DNA of 64,000 nt, taken from assembly GCF_003576645.1 (NCBI RefSeq), contig NC_044920.1, forward strand, positions 23,167,707-23,231,706. Direction: 5' to 3'. The translations under genes and the position numbers were made by a program. Shown in pieces: positions 46,301 to 57,554 of this stretch. Position 1 is the first letter of the stretch, and the number at the start of each line of letters is the position of its first letter. The stretch comes from Ipomoea triloba (lineage: Eukaryota > Streptophyta > Magnoliopsida > Solanales > Convolvulaceae). Below the pieces are notes generated by a model. That model was given only the letters and a program-made list of their open reading frames with translations, did no database searches and was not told where the DNA came from.

Positions 46301-47596
46301 CATATTAAAATATTTTTAAAAACGAGTATGACATACAATGTCAGTTATTTAAATAACTGACGTCGTATGTAATTCTCTTCTTCTTCTTCTTCTTTTTTTT
46401 GTTTTTTTGTTTTTTTTTTGTTTTTTTTTATCGTTGATATACAGCGTTGATTTTTTTTTTTAAACTGACTTTAAATGGTTTTCTTTTATTTCTTCTCCTA
46501 CAACGTTGATTTTATAAATTTATTTGTCTTTTGACATCAATTTGACAAAAATCAATGTTATATTTTATTTCTGTAGTGAGTAATACTATATGAACCCCTA
46601 AATCCTACTCCCATTTTCTACTCCCTATGACATGTCATTTCTTAATTGCTTAATTTAGTAGGTAGTCATGATGTTTATCCATTCTTTTTTTCTTCTTCTT
46701 CTTTCAATTAATTTGAACACAAGTGAAAATAAAAGTTTGGGAGTGATTTTGAGAATAGATGAAGTATTTTTGTTCTGTATTAGTGTGCAAAACAGGATAA
46801 GTAACCAACAGGCAACAGCCCATGCACTAATAAGTGACCCCAGACAAATAAGGGACCCACCAAAACAGAGTCCGGAAGAGATCATCAAGAGCCAACTAAC
46901 AACGAACACAAGTTGAGCCAACTATACTGCGCTAACATTCATTATATTTTTCAATCATAGTCAGAACCTCAGATCACACATAGAATTGGAGAAAACAATA
47001 TAATAATGTTGCAGTACAAGGAAGGGAAGGGTAGTACAGTGAAGCTAAGGATGGGATGAGTTGAGAGAAGGAAGCTAAGGGTAGTACCTGATGCTACCAA
47101 TCGCAGTAGAGGCGTATAGTATGGATTTAAGAGAAATTAACGAGGTGTTTGATCGACATGTTTAGCTAAGTATAAAAATCATTGTTATTGTTTGGTTGAT
47201 AGGTTTTTAGAATACTATGTGTTTTGATTACGTATTAATTGCAAAACTTATCCCCTAAAAGAAAGGGTTTCATTTTCCTTTCTCCTCCTTTTCTACAACT
47301 ATTAATAATCATTTTCATTCTACCTTAGGTTATCCTTATCCCTGCAAATCTCTCTCATTTTCTAAAATGGGTCTCACTTTCACATTATCAAATTTACAAA
47401 TTATCCCCTTTTTGTTCTACATTCCATCCTGCAAATCTCTCACTTTCAAAAATGGGTTTCACTTTCCTATTATATTATAAACATAATAATAAAATAATAT
47501 TAAAAGAAATAATCAAAATAAAAAAGTAAACAAAAGGTGCATCATTGCAGATTAACAAATTCTCTCTCCTATTGTTAATTTAGCAAATTCTCTCTC
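46301..47596. other. intergenic; low-complexity and dispersed repeats, no gene
   Basis: 46300-46560 has 'tgacgtcgtatg' and 'cgttgattt' repeats and T runs, probably a decayed MITE. 47320-47560 is the inverted relative of 14440-14620. ORFs at 46655-46921 on both strands have no recognisable domain. Confidence 0.4.
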
Positions 47597-47992
47597 CCTT
47601 GTCAACGCAAATTATATGGTGGACCATGGTCCACACTGCACCGTGGTCATGGCTGATACTGCAGTTGTGTTGAATGGATACTGTAGTTGTGTTGAAAAGA
47701 TACTACAGTTGTGTTGAAAGGAAACTACAGTTACGCGAAACAGAGGTCGTTCATCCGTTCAACACAACTGCAGTATCCATTCAACACAACTGCAGTATCC
47801 GTTCAACACAACTACTGTATCAATTCAACACAACTGCATTTACAGAAAGATGAAATGACCTCTGTTCCGCACAACTACAGTTTCTTTTCAACACAACTGC
47901 AGTATCCGTTCAACACAACTACAGTATCAGTTCAACACAACTGCAGTATCAGCCATGACTCATGGTCCACGGTATAACGATTTCCTTGTCAA
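47597..47992. mobile_element. foldback element with internal 22-bp repeats, 378 bp
   Basis: Element 47606-47983 with 9-bp direct repeats ccttgtcaa (47597-47605, 47984-47992). Ends carry the family signature 'ggtggaccatggtccac' and 'catggtccacggtataac'. Both arms consist of 'gttcaacacaactgcagtat'-type units, about four in the left arm and seven in the right, in opposite orientation. An 88-codon ORF (47711-47977) is only the repeats in translation. Confidence 0.8.
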
Positions 47993-48520
47993 TACACAAA
48001 CTTAAAATAAAAAAAAAATATTGCTCTCTCTTGTCATGTTACATTGTTAATGCTAAATTTGCAAGGATAATGACAACCTTACTATTAAACATGTAAAATA
48101 CTTTTACCAAAATCCATTACCATTACCAAGTATTTGATATCCATTCCAATTTCGATTCCCACCTGCGAACCAAAGACTCCCTAAATTTGTAAGGTTGCAA
48201 GCGTAGCTTACAGCGGCAATAGATGAGTCCCTTAATTTCGTGATAAAAGGTATGGTATGAATTGAATAAGATGATTGATGCACGCATTTAATTTGGCTCA
48301 AAAAATTGGTTGCATTAATAACAAAGAGATTGAGGATCTCTTCGTCCTTGATGAGGAGAGATAGATCCTACAAGAGGACAAACAATTTTTATTTCTCTTC
48401 AAAGGGGAAAGATTAGCGGTGTTTTAATCTATGGAGCTCCTGGTGCGCCTGGAGTTTCTGTCAATGGCCGGCCAGAAGAGTAAATAATATTAATATTAAA
48501 AGTTAATAATAATAATAATA
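47993..48520. other. intergenic, no gene seen
   Basis: AT-rich. 48100-48310 has the look of a MITE end ('ccaattccaatttcg'-like sequence) without a visible partner. Confidence 0.35.
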
Positions 48521-48523
48521 TTA

Positions 48524-48630
48524 AAAAGACCTTGTGGTCTAGTAGCACTCGGTTGACTCTTTGTGAGAAAGTAGTTATGAATAGATACTACATTGTAACA
48601 TAGTCAGTAGTACTCAAAAAAAAATAATAT
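48524..48630 (+). repeat. SINE-like fragment
   Basis: Plus strand 'gaccttgtggtctagtagca' and 'ctcggttgactctttgtgag', resembling the head of the SINE at 39970-40075 (opposite strand there), then an A run at about 48618-48627. The B box is degraded. Confidence 0.35.
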
Positions 48631-48671
48631 TAATAATGGTTGATTTTATGACTTGTATCATTAATGGTTGG

Positions 48672-49065
48672 CCAACACAACCCTAGCCAAGGGTATGATT
48701 GGTCTTCCCTTTCTTAGTTTGAATTGGTTTAACTACAGACAATTTAGGTTAGTTTATGTTTCTGTGGTCCGACAAATTATATTATGGGCCATGGTCCACA
48801 TTACAATATAGATCATAAACAAATATTCAATTTAGTATATTTAATGTTTATTTTTAATGTACTAAAATTTTATATTTTTGGCAATATATTTAAAAATGAA
48901 CATGCAAACATGAATATTTAATGTACTAAAAATGAGCCTCAATATACTAAAAATGAGTCTTAATTATATATGTCAATGTTTTATCTTGTAAGGTGGATCA
49001 TCGTTCATAGTATAATGATTGTTGGCTAAGTATACTATGGACTAGAATCCACAATACTAACTTGC
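48672..49065. repeat. left part of duplicated block 2
   Basis: Copy of 39704-40160 without the SINE, ending 'ttggctaagtatactatgg'. Diverges from block 1 after 49065 at a (GTT/ATT)n tract. Confidence 0.7.
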
Positions 49066-49075
49066 ATGGTTGTTG

Positions 49076-49112
<37 letters not shown>

Positions 49113-49550
49113 AACCTAACAAAGTTCTGTTCGGTTTAGTTTTTAATAAACCATTCGGTTCGATTCGGTTTTTAATCGAACCGTTCGGTTTACAAGAATC
49201 TTGAACTGCCCGGTTTTGTATTACTAATTCGGTTAAGCTCGGATCGGTTCGATTTGGTTTAGATCGGATAAACCGAACCAAATTGCCTACCCCTAAGTGA
49301 ATGTACATATGTTAATTGTAGATACATACTTTGAATATCATTTTGGACTAGGGTCTATAATACTATATAAACTATGACCCATAGTATAATTTATCAATTC
49401 ACATTCTCAAAATTTGAATAGTAACTACTAACTACAAATTTATCTTTTCAATCAAAAATTAGGTTTACAATATCTCGTTAGAGCATCCGGCCTTTATCTG
49501 CTAGCATCGGCGCAACTTCAATTCCATTCGTTTTTTCACGTGGTTATATT
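49066..49550. other. microsatellite and repeat-derived DNA
   Basis: (GTT)/(ATT)n at 49068-49111, then a GC-richer segment with repeated 'ttcggttcgattcgg'-like motifs (49120-49290), then sequence homologous to 41650-41990 of block 1. No gene. Confidence 0.5.
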
Positions 49551-50142
49551 GGGCATGTTTGGTTGTTAACGGATCCGTTAACTTTTAGCAGATTTGACCA
49601 TTTTTAGTAGTTTGACCAAGTCAAACCGATACAAATGATGTTTGGTTATCAGCGGTTTGGAACAGCGGTTTGCTCCAAACCGCTGAAAATGAAAACGCTG
49701 CAATATGCAGCGTTTTCAGGCCTTTTACCTTTTCCCAAAATGCTCTTGTATATATATAAAAAAAAAATTGAACTGTGCGCCAGTTAGCCAAGCCATAATA
49801 ATGTTATGTTTAATTTGGGAAGAGTGGCAAAACTAAAGGGGAGCCGAACTGGCTCCCCTTATGTTCTATTTTTTTTTAAAAGTTTTTTATTTCTTTTATT
49901 ATTATTATTATTATTAATCCTAAAAAAATCGTTATAATTATTATTATTATGAAATATATGTATACCCTTTTTGGTCATTTTACATGTTAACCGCTAATCT
50001 AAACCGCTAATTTTACCAAACATCTTTTTATAAACCGCTAATACAATCGGCTGGTCAAACCCGCTAATACAATCCGCTATTTGATAACCGCTAACATCAT
50101 CCGCTGCCGCTAACCGCTAACCGCTGATAACCAAACAAGCCC
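49551..50142. mobile_element. MITE-like element inserted in block 2, 592 bp
   Basis: Inverted ends 'gggcatgtttggttgttaac' and the complement of 'gataaccaaacaagccc'; repeated 'ccgctaa'/'agcggtt' motifs in both arms. Absent from the matching place in block 1 (about 41980). GGGC(A/T)TGTTTGG termini are seen in PIF/Harbinger and hAT MITEs; I could not define a target duplication, so the class is open. Confidence 0.65.
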
Positions 50143-50831
50143 AACCACTGTCCAATAATTGCACAATATAATGTGCATTTTTTAATATACTGAATTTATA
50201 CTATTTTTCTATTGAAGATTAATTATTATTTGATAACATATAAGATAATGTAAATTCAATATTTAAATAATATATGTTAAAAAATAAATATTTAATGTAT
50301 TAAAATATAAGTATAAAGGTCAAATAAATCATTCAACTACACCAAACTACAATTAGGTAACTGAATTTAACAAAATTACAATTAGATTCTTGAACAACAC
50401 AAATTCGTGCATTTAACCTAAAATGACTGGCTGCTAGAATTGCACGAATTTGTGTTGCTAAGAACCCAATTATAAATTTTTTTAAGTCAGGTGAATAGCC
50501 TATTTAATCATTATTCCTAAAATATATTTTATATCAATGCATGAACTGTGAAACATGGTCTACCTTAGCAGGTAAGCGATGGTAAACTGTATAATGATTA
50601 GATTGCCAATTTGTTTCTGTTATTGCTTAGTGCTAAAATAAAGTTTATTATTTACTGATATTTCTTGCTTTTAAATCCTCTCATCTAAGCAAGCTAATAA
50701 GCTCCAAAACACTTTAAAAAAAACAGGAATTTATTCATGACATGCAAATATAGATATTCCAATACATAATTATTTAAAGACCAGCATTCAGCTGCAATAT
50801 AATTATATTAAACTTGTGTGCGTGCAAAGTT

Positions 50832-52018
50832 TCAAATCTCTGATCTCCTCTTTTCAATCGTATTCAGAAGCTCACACATGGAATTGTATGATGAGCCTCC
50901 GATGCTTATAGCCTTCTCTGCACTCATCCTTAGCTTCACTACCCTTTCCCTCATCTCCTTTCCTTCATTGGACTGCAACATTGTTTTCACCAATGTCTTC
51001 ACCTCTTCCCTTCCCACTATTCCCTTTGTTGGCAACTTCTTAGGCCGAATTGCAACCCCTAGCTCCTCTGTGAGCAAGCTGGCATTTTGCCTTTGCTCTG
51101 CGTACAAGGGCCACGCGATCATTGGCACCCCCGAGTTCCACCCGCAATGACTCAGGAACCTTCCCCTTGATGGATGTTTCAAAATCAGTGCCTGTTCGGT
51201 CCACGTGGGCACCACCAACCCTTGCTTTTCGGTTCGAGTCTTAAACCCCTCCGGCAAGTAATTTGGCGTGCCGTCGGTTCCTTGTCCAGTAGTGAAATAT
51301 GCGTCGTTTGGGCCCCGCTTTGATGGCGGTCGGACCACCCAAATGAATCTTTGCTCGCTCAGTTCCAACCCCCAAGCTAACTCGGTTATCTGCTCGGCCG
51401 ACAACGTTCCACCGCTTCCAAACGACACGTACAAGACAGACTCCCGAGGTTGCTTGTCTAACCATTGCATTATCATCCCATCATCATCATCTCCTTTCTC
51501 AATGGTTCTTAACAGCGGACCGATGGCATAAACCGGTGATCTTCCCACAAGTTTGCTTAGGGTTTCATTCTCTCTAAGCGCTTTGAGTGAGACCGGGTCA
51601 ACATCTTCTCAAATATTCATCAAAATCCCATCTGACATTCCGAACCCCCCACCTATCCGTAGGAACTCACGGTACTGCTCATCATTCCGGTCCAACATGG
51701 GGTCAAACACGTCCTCCGGTCGGACCGGTTTACAACCCGGGATTTCCAACCCCTTTTCTTGTTCAACATACTGACCCACGATTTCCTTGTCCAGGACCGG
51801 ACAGTAAACCGTCAAGGCCGTGGACCATGCACTGGTCGGAACATAAATAAACTTGGGCACGTTAAGCTCAACGGCCATTGGCAGAGCTTCCGTGCAGAAA
51901 AAGTCGCCGATGAGCGCGTCAAGGCGGCGGCATTGATTCGTCGCCCATAACGCGGAGCGCACACCCGGCAAAGCTGCGCGTACAAGCAGGCAAAGCTGGG
52001 TGAGCGGCTTGGTGTTAC
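50832..52018 (-). pseudogene. UGT72-like pseudogene, tandem copy
   Basis: Nearly identical to the gene at 42709-44145 over its C-terminal five-sixths. Three lesions. First, the N-terminal ~76 codons and proximal promoter are missing: the homology ends at 52018 and joins directly to sequence that lies upstream of the intact gene (matches 44309 onward). Second, the Trp codon of the NIWEDVDP motif is TGA (51609-51611). Third, 21 bases are deleted inside the PSPG box near 51131, removing seven residues after HCGWNS. Catalytic His and start codon are gone, so no activity is possible. Frame is otherwise open, which implies recent inactivation. Confidence 0.92.
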
Positions 52019-52189
52019 ATTCCAACCACTTTTTATCATCACTTTAATTTCTGTCATATCTACTCTCATATATTTATTTGATTCAACAAAACTCTTTGAA
52101 AAACTTATTTTTCACTACACAATCTTTAAATCTTCACTATTTAGCAAGTTAAGTAGTGAACATTGCATTTTGGATCTGTTAAAAGCTTA

Positions 52190-52665
52190 ACTTACTTTTT
52201 TTTTTTTTTTTTTTTGGTTGAAAACCGTTGGTCTACTAGTTGGGCTCCACAAGTTCTCATTAAAAGCCCAAAAGGCGTAAAGGCCCAAGTATAAATGGCA
52301 GCTCAGTAAAGTTATGGAGAAATATTTATGTCGGCAATCAAGTATTGAAGGAAGGCAATTATTCGGCAATTTTCCAATTATAGAAGAACAATCCAGTCAA
52401 CATATATTAACTCTACTTTCCTACATATTCATTCTTTCCCTAAATCACCGGCCTCCACTACCTAAATATCTTTATATTTCCTAAATCACATATACATTTC
52501 AAAATATTCCACTCTACCATAAGAAAACTCTATTACTATATGCAATACTACTATTTTTCCAAAAGTCATTGATGACAAGGACATGGAATCATTTACTCGA
52601 TCATAGGGGCACGCGCAACAACATTGCACGCATCTCCCTCCATTAGGATCTACATCAATTATTCA
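52190..52665 (+). repeat. LTR-like repeat, copy C (empty site)
   Basis: Same block order as copy A. At 52333-52345 'gtcggcaatcaagtattga' is uninterrupted, the empty version of the site occupied by foldback elements in copies A and E. Confidence 0.6.
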
Positions 52666-53110
52666 GCATTCTGGCAATTATGGAAGAACAATCCGGTCAA
52701 CATATATTAACTCTACTTTCCTACATATTCATTCCTTCCCTAAATCACCAGCCTCCACTACCTAAATATCTTTATATTTCCTAAATCACCTATACATTTC
52801 AAAATATTCCACTCTACCATAAGAAAACTCAATTACTATATGCAATACTACTATTTTTCCACTATAAAAAGTCATTGATGACAAAAACATGGAATCATTT
52901 ACTTGATCCTAGGGGCATGCGCAACAACATTGCACGCATCTCTCTCCATTAGGATCTACCTACATCTCTCCATCGGCTCAATCAATCTCTCTACCAACAC
53001 AATAAAGCCTCTCTTCTTACTAAAATTCTCAAAAATATTCCAAGCCCAATAGCTTCATATACAAATTGTACATGTATTGAAATTACTGTGAATATAGTAG
53101 ATTTTGACTT
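52666..53110 (+). repeat. LTR-like repeat, copy D (partial)
   Basis: Begins at the 'ttatggaagaacaatccgg' block, directly after copy C, so it is a tandem partial unit. Contains the TATA-like and poly(A)-signal blocks. Confidence 0.55.
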
Positions 53111-53289
53111 GACATCATAAAAAATAGTACATTCCAACTACTAAAAATTATTGTGTCCCATTTATTTTATCATCTCTTTAATTTCTGTCATATCTATTCT
53201 CAGATACTACGTATTTATTTGATTCAACAAAACTCATTAAAAAAATTATTTTCCACTACACAATCTTTAAATCTTCACTATTTAGCTAG

Positions 53290-54400
53290 TTAAGTAGTGA
53301 AGATTGCATTTTGGATGTGTTGAAAGCTTAACTCTTTTTTTTTTTTTGGTTGAAAACGGTTGGTCTACTAATGGGGCTCCACAAGTTCTAAATGGCGTAA
53401 AGGCCCAAGTCTAAATGGCGGCCCAGTAAAGTTATGGAGAAATATTTATGTCGGCAATCAAGCGGCAAATTATGCTATAGACCCGGGTCCACCTTACAAG
53501 GTGGACCCAAATCCATGTTCACAATTTTAGAACTCTATGTTCATAATTTTAAAACTCTATGTTCACAATTTTAAAACTTTATATTCACAATTTTATATTT
53601 CAATATTCAAAATTACATTACTCAATATTCACAATTTTGTTATATAAATTTAAAAATTGTGTTATACTGTTAAACATAGACTTATGATAATGTTGAACAT
53701 AAAGTTATGAAATTGTGAACATAGAGTTATGCAACTGTGAACATGAAGTTATGAAATTGTGAACAAGGAGTTAATAAATTATGTACATGGAGTTATTAAA
53801 TTGTGAACATGGAGTAAGAAATTGTGAATATGGAGTTATGAAATTATGAACATGCAGTTATGAAATTGTGAACATTGACTCCTGTCCACCTTGTAAGGTG
53901 GACCCAGGTCCATAGCATAACAACCGGCAATCAAGTATTTAAGGAAGGCTATTATTTGGCAATCTTGCAATTATAGAAGAACAATCCGGTCAACATATAT
54001 GAACTTTACTTTTCTACATATTCTTTCTTTCCCTAAATCACCTCCACTACCTAAATATCTTTATATTTCCTAAATCACGTATACATTTCAAAATATTCCA
54101 CAATACCATAAGAAAACCGAATTACTTTATGCAATACGTACTACTATTTTTTCACAATAAAAAGCCATTAATGACAAGGACATGGAATCATCTACTCGAT
54201 CCTAGGGGCATGCGCAACAACATTGCACGCATCTCTCTCGATTAGGATCTACATCTCTCCATCGGCTCAATCAATCTCTCTACAAACACAATAAAGCCTC
54301 TCTTCTTCCTAAAATTTCCAAAAATATTCCAAGCCCAATAGCTCCATATACAAATTGTACGTGTACTGAAGTTACTGTGAAGATAGTAGATTTTGACTTG
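53290..54400 (+). repeat. LTR-like repeat, copy E, with nested foldback element
   Basis: Complete unit of the same type, split by 53463-53924. Its 5' flank (53125-53290) matches the UGT upstream flank at 44310-44420. Confidence 0.6.
53452..53935. mobile_element. foldback element nested in repeat copy E, 462 bp
   Basis: Element 53463-53924 between perfect 11-bp direct repeats cggcaatcaag (53452-53462, 53925-53935). Same sequence family and same target position as 44733-45184. Confidence 0.85.
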
Positions 54401-54492
54401 ACATCGTAAACATTATTATGTCCCATTTATTTTATCATCACTTTAATTTCGGTCATATCTATTCTTAGATATTTATTTGATTAAACAAAACT

Positions 54493-55274
54493 GGAATAAG
54501 GTCCAAATTGGCCATTGAACAAAACGTGAAAATGTAATTTGGTCATTGAACGAAAAAAAAAGTGCAATTAAGCCACTCAACACTCTAAATGTTTGCAATT
54601 TCACCTAATAGCATGTTAATACCCCATCTAGCAGGTTGCATGTTGACATGGAAAATGACTTGACATTTTTTTTAAATTTTCTTTTCATTTGTTTTTTTTT
54701 TAAATCCTTGTATAAAATCTGCTGCAGTACGCACCTGGTCATTTCCTTTCTTTCTTCCACCATGTACTAGGAAAATTATGCAAGCTCAGCTTTAATCATT
54801 CTTTTTAAAAAAAAAAAAAACTTCAATAAGAAATCTCCAAATCAACTGTGAAATTCTCAAATCACGCATAAAATCCCTATTTGGTTTGTTGTTGCTTCGG
54901 GGTTTCTTCAGATTGAAGTTTATCAATTCGTAGCTTCATCAATTTGCAGTTTTAATTTCTTATAACCCGTTTGGTTCGCTGAAAAATATTTGAAGGGTGT
55001 ATATGTTTATACAAAAGAACTAGGTACTACAGTAAATTTTATGCTAGAAAAGGGTTTTCAAAAATAAAAATAAAAAATAAAAATGAATTTTTTTAAAAAA
55101 GTGCCAATTCATCGTGCACGTCGACATGCAACCTGTTCGATGCGATGTTAACCTGCTATCAAGTGAAATTACATACATTTGGAATGTTGAATGACCTAAT
55201 TGAAATTTTTTTTTCCTTCAATGGCCAAATTGCACTTTCACGTTTCGTTCAATGGCCAATTTGAACCTTATTCC
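54493..55274. mobile_element. foldback element, 782 bp
   Basis: Ends are inverted copies: 'ggaataaggtccaaattggc' at the left and its complement at 55255-55274. Homology of the arms extends about 150 bp inward ('gcaggttgcatgttgacatg' and complement). The two flanks come from different places in the LTR-like repeat, so insertion was accompanied or followed by rearrangement. Confidence 0.75.
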
Positions 55275-55509
55275 TAAATTACCTCCACTACCTAAATATC
55301 TTTATATTTCCTAAATCACCTCTACATTCCAAAATATTCCACACTACTATAAGAAAACCCAATTACTATATATATGCAATACTACTATTTTTCCACTATA
55401 AAAAACCATTAATGACAAGGACATGGAACTCGATCCTAGGGACACGCGCAACAACATTGCACGCATCTCTCTTAACTAGGATCTACATCTCTCCATCGGC
55501 TCAATCAAT

Positions 55510-55666
55510 CGCTCTACTAGGGCTGTCAAAGTGGGCCGAAACCCGCGGACTGGACTGCACCCGCCCGACGGTGGAGCGGGTTAGGGCTACAAAAAAGATG
55601 GTTCGCAATGGAGCGGGCCTAACGAGCTTAGCCTGCTAAGACCCGCGGACCGTTTTTTTTTTTTTT

Positions 55667-55736
<70 letters not shown>

Positions 55737-56686
55737 NNNNNNNNNNNNNNNNNNNNNNNNNNNNNNNNNNNNNNNNNNNNNNNNNNNNNNNNNNNNNNNN
55801 NNNNNNNNNNNNNNNNNNNNNNNNNNNNNNNNNNNNNNNNNNNNNNNNNNNNNNNNNNNNNNNNNNNNNNNNNNNNNNNNNNNNNNNNNNNNNNNNNNNN
55901 NNNNNNNNNNNNNNNNNNNNNNNNNNNNNNNNNNNNNNNNNNNNNNNNNNNNNNNNNNNNNNNNNNNNNNNNNNNNNNNNNNNNNNNNNNNNNNNNNNNN
56001 NNNNNNNNNNNNNNNNNNNNNNNNNNNNNNNNNNNNNNNNNNNNNNNNNNNNNNNNNNNNNNNNNNNNNNNNNNNNNNNNNNNNNNNNNNNNNNNNNNNN
56101 NNNNNNNNNNNNNNNNNNNNNNNNNNNNNNNNNNNNNNNNNNNNNNNNNNNNNNNNNNNNNNNNNNNNNNNNNNNNNNNNNNNNNNNNNNNNNNNNNNNN
56201 NNNNNNNNNNNNNNNNNNNNNNNNNNNNNNNNNNNNNNNNNNNNNNNNNNNNNNNNNNNNNNNNNNNNNNNNNNNNNNNNNNNNNNNNNNNNNNNNNNNN
56301 NNNNNNNNNNNNNNNNNNNNNNNNNNNNNNNNNNNNNNNNNNNNNNNNNNNNNNNNNNNNNNNNNNNNNNNNNNNNNNNNNNNNNNNNNNNNNNNNNNNN
56401 NNNNNNNNNNNNNNNNNNNNNNNNNNNNNNNNNNNNNNNNNNNNNNNNNNNNNNNNNNNNNNNNNNNNNNNNNNNNNNNNNNNNNNNNNNNNNNNNNNNN
56501 NNNNNNNNNNNNNNNNNNNNNNNNNNNNNNNNNNNNNNNNNNNNNNNNNNNNNNNNNNNNNNNNNNNNNNNNNNNNNNNNNNNNNNNNNNNNNNNNNNNN
56601 NNNNNNNNNNNNNNNNNNNNNNNNNNNNNNNNNNNNNNNNNNNNNNNNNNNNNNNNNNNNNNNNNNNNNNNNNNNNNNNNNNNNNN

Positions 56687-56761
<75 letters not shown>

Positions 56762-57021
56762 TTGTACACATGAATATAAATATATATTCATGTATGAATA
56801 TATATTTATATTCATGTGTACACACTATAATTTTTTATTTTTTATTTTTAAAAAAAAAGTAAAACCAAAAAGCTCGTGGGCCGGCCCGCAGGGCCCGCCA
56901 ACTCGCGTGGTGCGGGCTAGGGTTGTATGAATCCTAGCCCGTGGACTGGCCCGCAAAAGCCCGCCAAAAATTAGGCCCGCGGTGTGGCGGGCCGGCCCGC
57001 TTTGACAGTACTACTCTCTAC
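55510..57021. mobile_element. hAT-like non-autonomous element containing (TA)n and an N gap
   Basis: Element 55518-57013. Termini 'tagggctgtcaaagtgggc' and, inverted, 'tagtactgtcaaagcgggc' (3 mismatches in 19). 8-bp flanks cgctctac / ctctctac (55510-55517, 57014-57021; one mismatch) fit hAT target duplications. Subterminal sequence is rich in gcccgc/gcgggc. The centre is (TA)n around 950 N (55737-56686), so an internal coding region cannot be excluded. Confidence 0.7.
55737..56686. other. assembly gap inside (TA)n
   Basis: 950 N flanked on both sides by long (TA)n. Minus-strand ORFs across it are artefacts of N and TA translation. Confidence 0.98.
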
Positions 57022-57130
57022 CAACACAATAAAGCCTCTCTTCTTCCTAAAATTTCCTAAAGTATTCCAAGCCCAATATAGCTCCATATACAAATTGTAC
57101 ATGTACTGAAATTACTGCAAAAATAGTAGA

Positions 57131-57554
57131 TTTTCACTTGTCATCGTTAAAGAAAAAAAGCCGTAATTTTTACCTTTTTATTTTTCACATTAAAAATATT
57201 GTTCTCATTTATAGTTCCCTCAATTATTTATATTTTATCTCATCATTTGACCGGTTATGTCAACTTGACAATGACGGACCAAAAGTCATAAAACCAACAA
57301 TAGTATAGATGAAAGTTATTAAATATGATGTATTAGTTAACATACAACTAATATAAAACAACATCATTTTGGATTAACCTTTACCATACAAGGTTACCTT
57401 GTTCCCTGATATACTATACTTTGCCCCAAATATGGATATAAAATTAGGGTACAAATCTAGATCCGGAAATATAATTTTTTTATAGATAATTAAGGAACAA
57501 GATACAATGTGCTATGATAGTTGACCTTTCGAGAATCACGTCAAGAGGCATGGT
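57131..57554. other. intergenic, no gene seen
   Basis: AT-rich sequence upstream of the third UGT. Nothing recognisable. Confidence 0.4.

Larger units (their letters stand above)
55275..57130 (+). repeat. LTR-like repeat, copy F, split by a hAT-like element
   Basis: Left part 55275-55517 (TATA-like block at about 55395) and right part 57014-57130 ('aacacaataaagcc', 'caaattgtacatgtactga') form one unit around the insertion 55518-57013. Confidence 0.55.

Noticed and set aside
47711..47965. CRISPR-like array of 22-bp repeats
   Set aside because: Repeats are contiguous without unique spacers, occur in both orientations in a foldback element and lie in a plant genome.
47711..47977. 88-codon repeat-rich ORF (Val-Gln-His-Asn repeats)
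   Set aside because: Translation of the 22-bp units in a foldback element; no other coding sign.
50832..51548. A shorter functional UGT starting at 51548
   Set aside because: The apparent start is GTG, it lacks the catalytic His domain and the PSPG box is deleted in part; it is the 3' portion of a pseudogene.
55587..56825. Long minus-strand ORFs with alternating Tyr/Ile
   Set aside because: Translation of (TA)n and N; no biological meaning.
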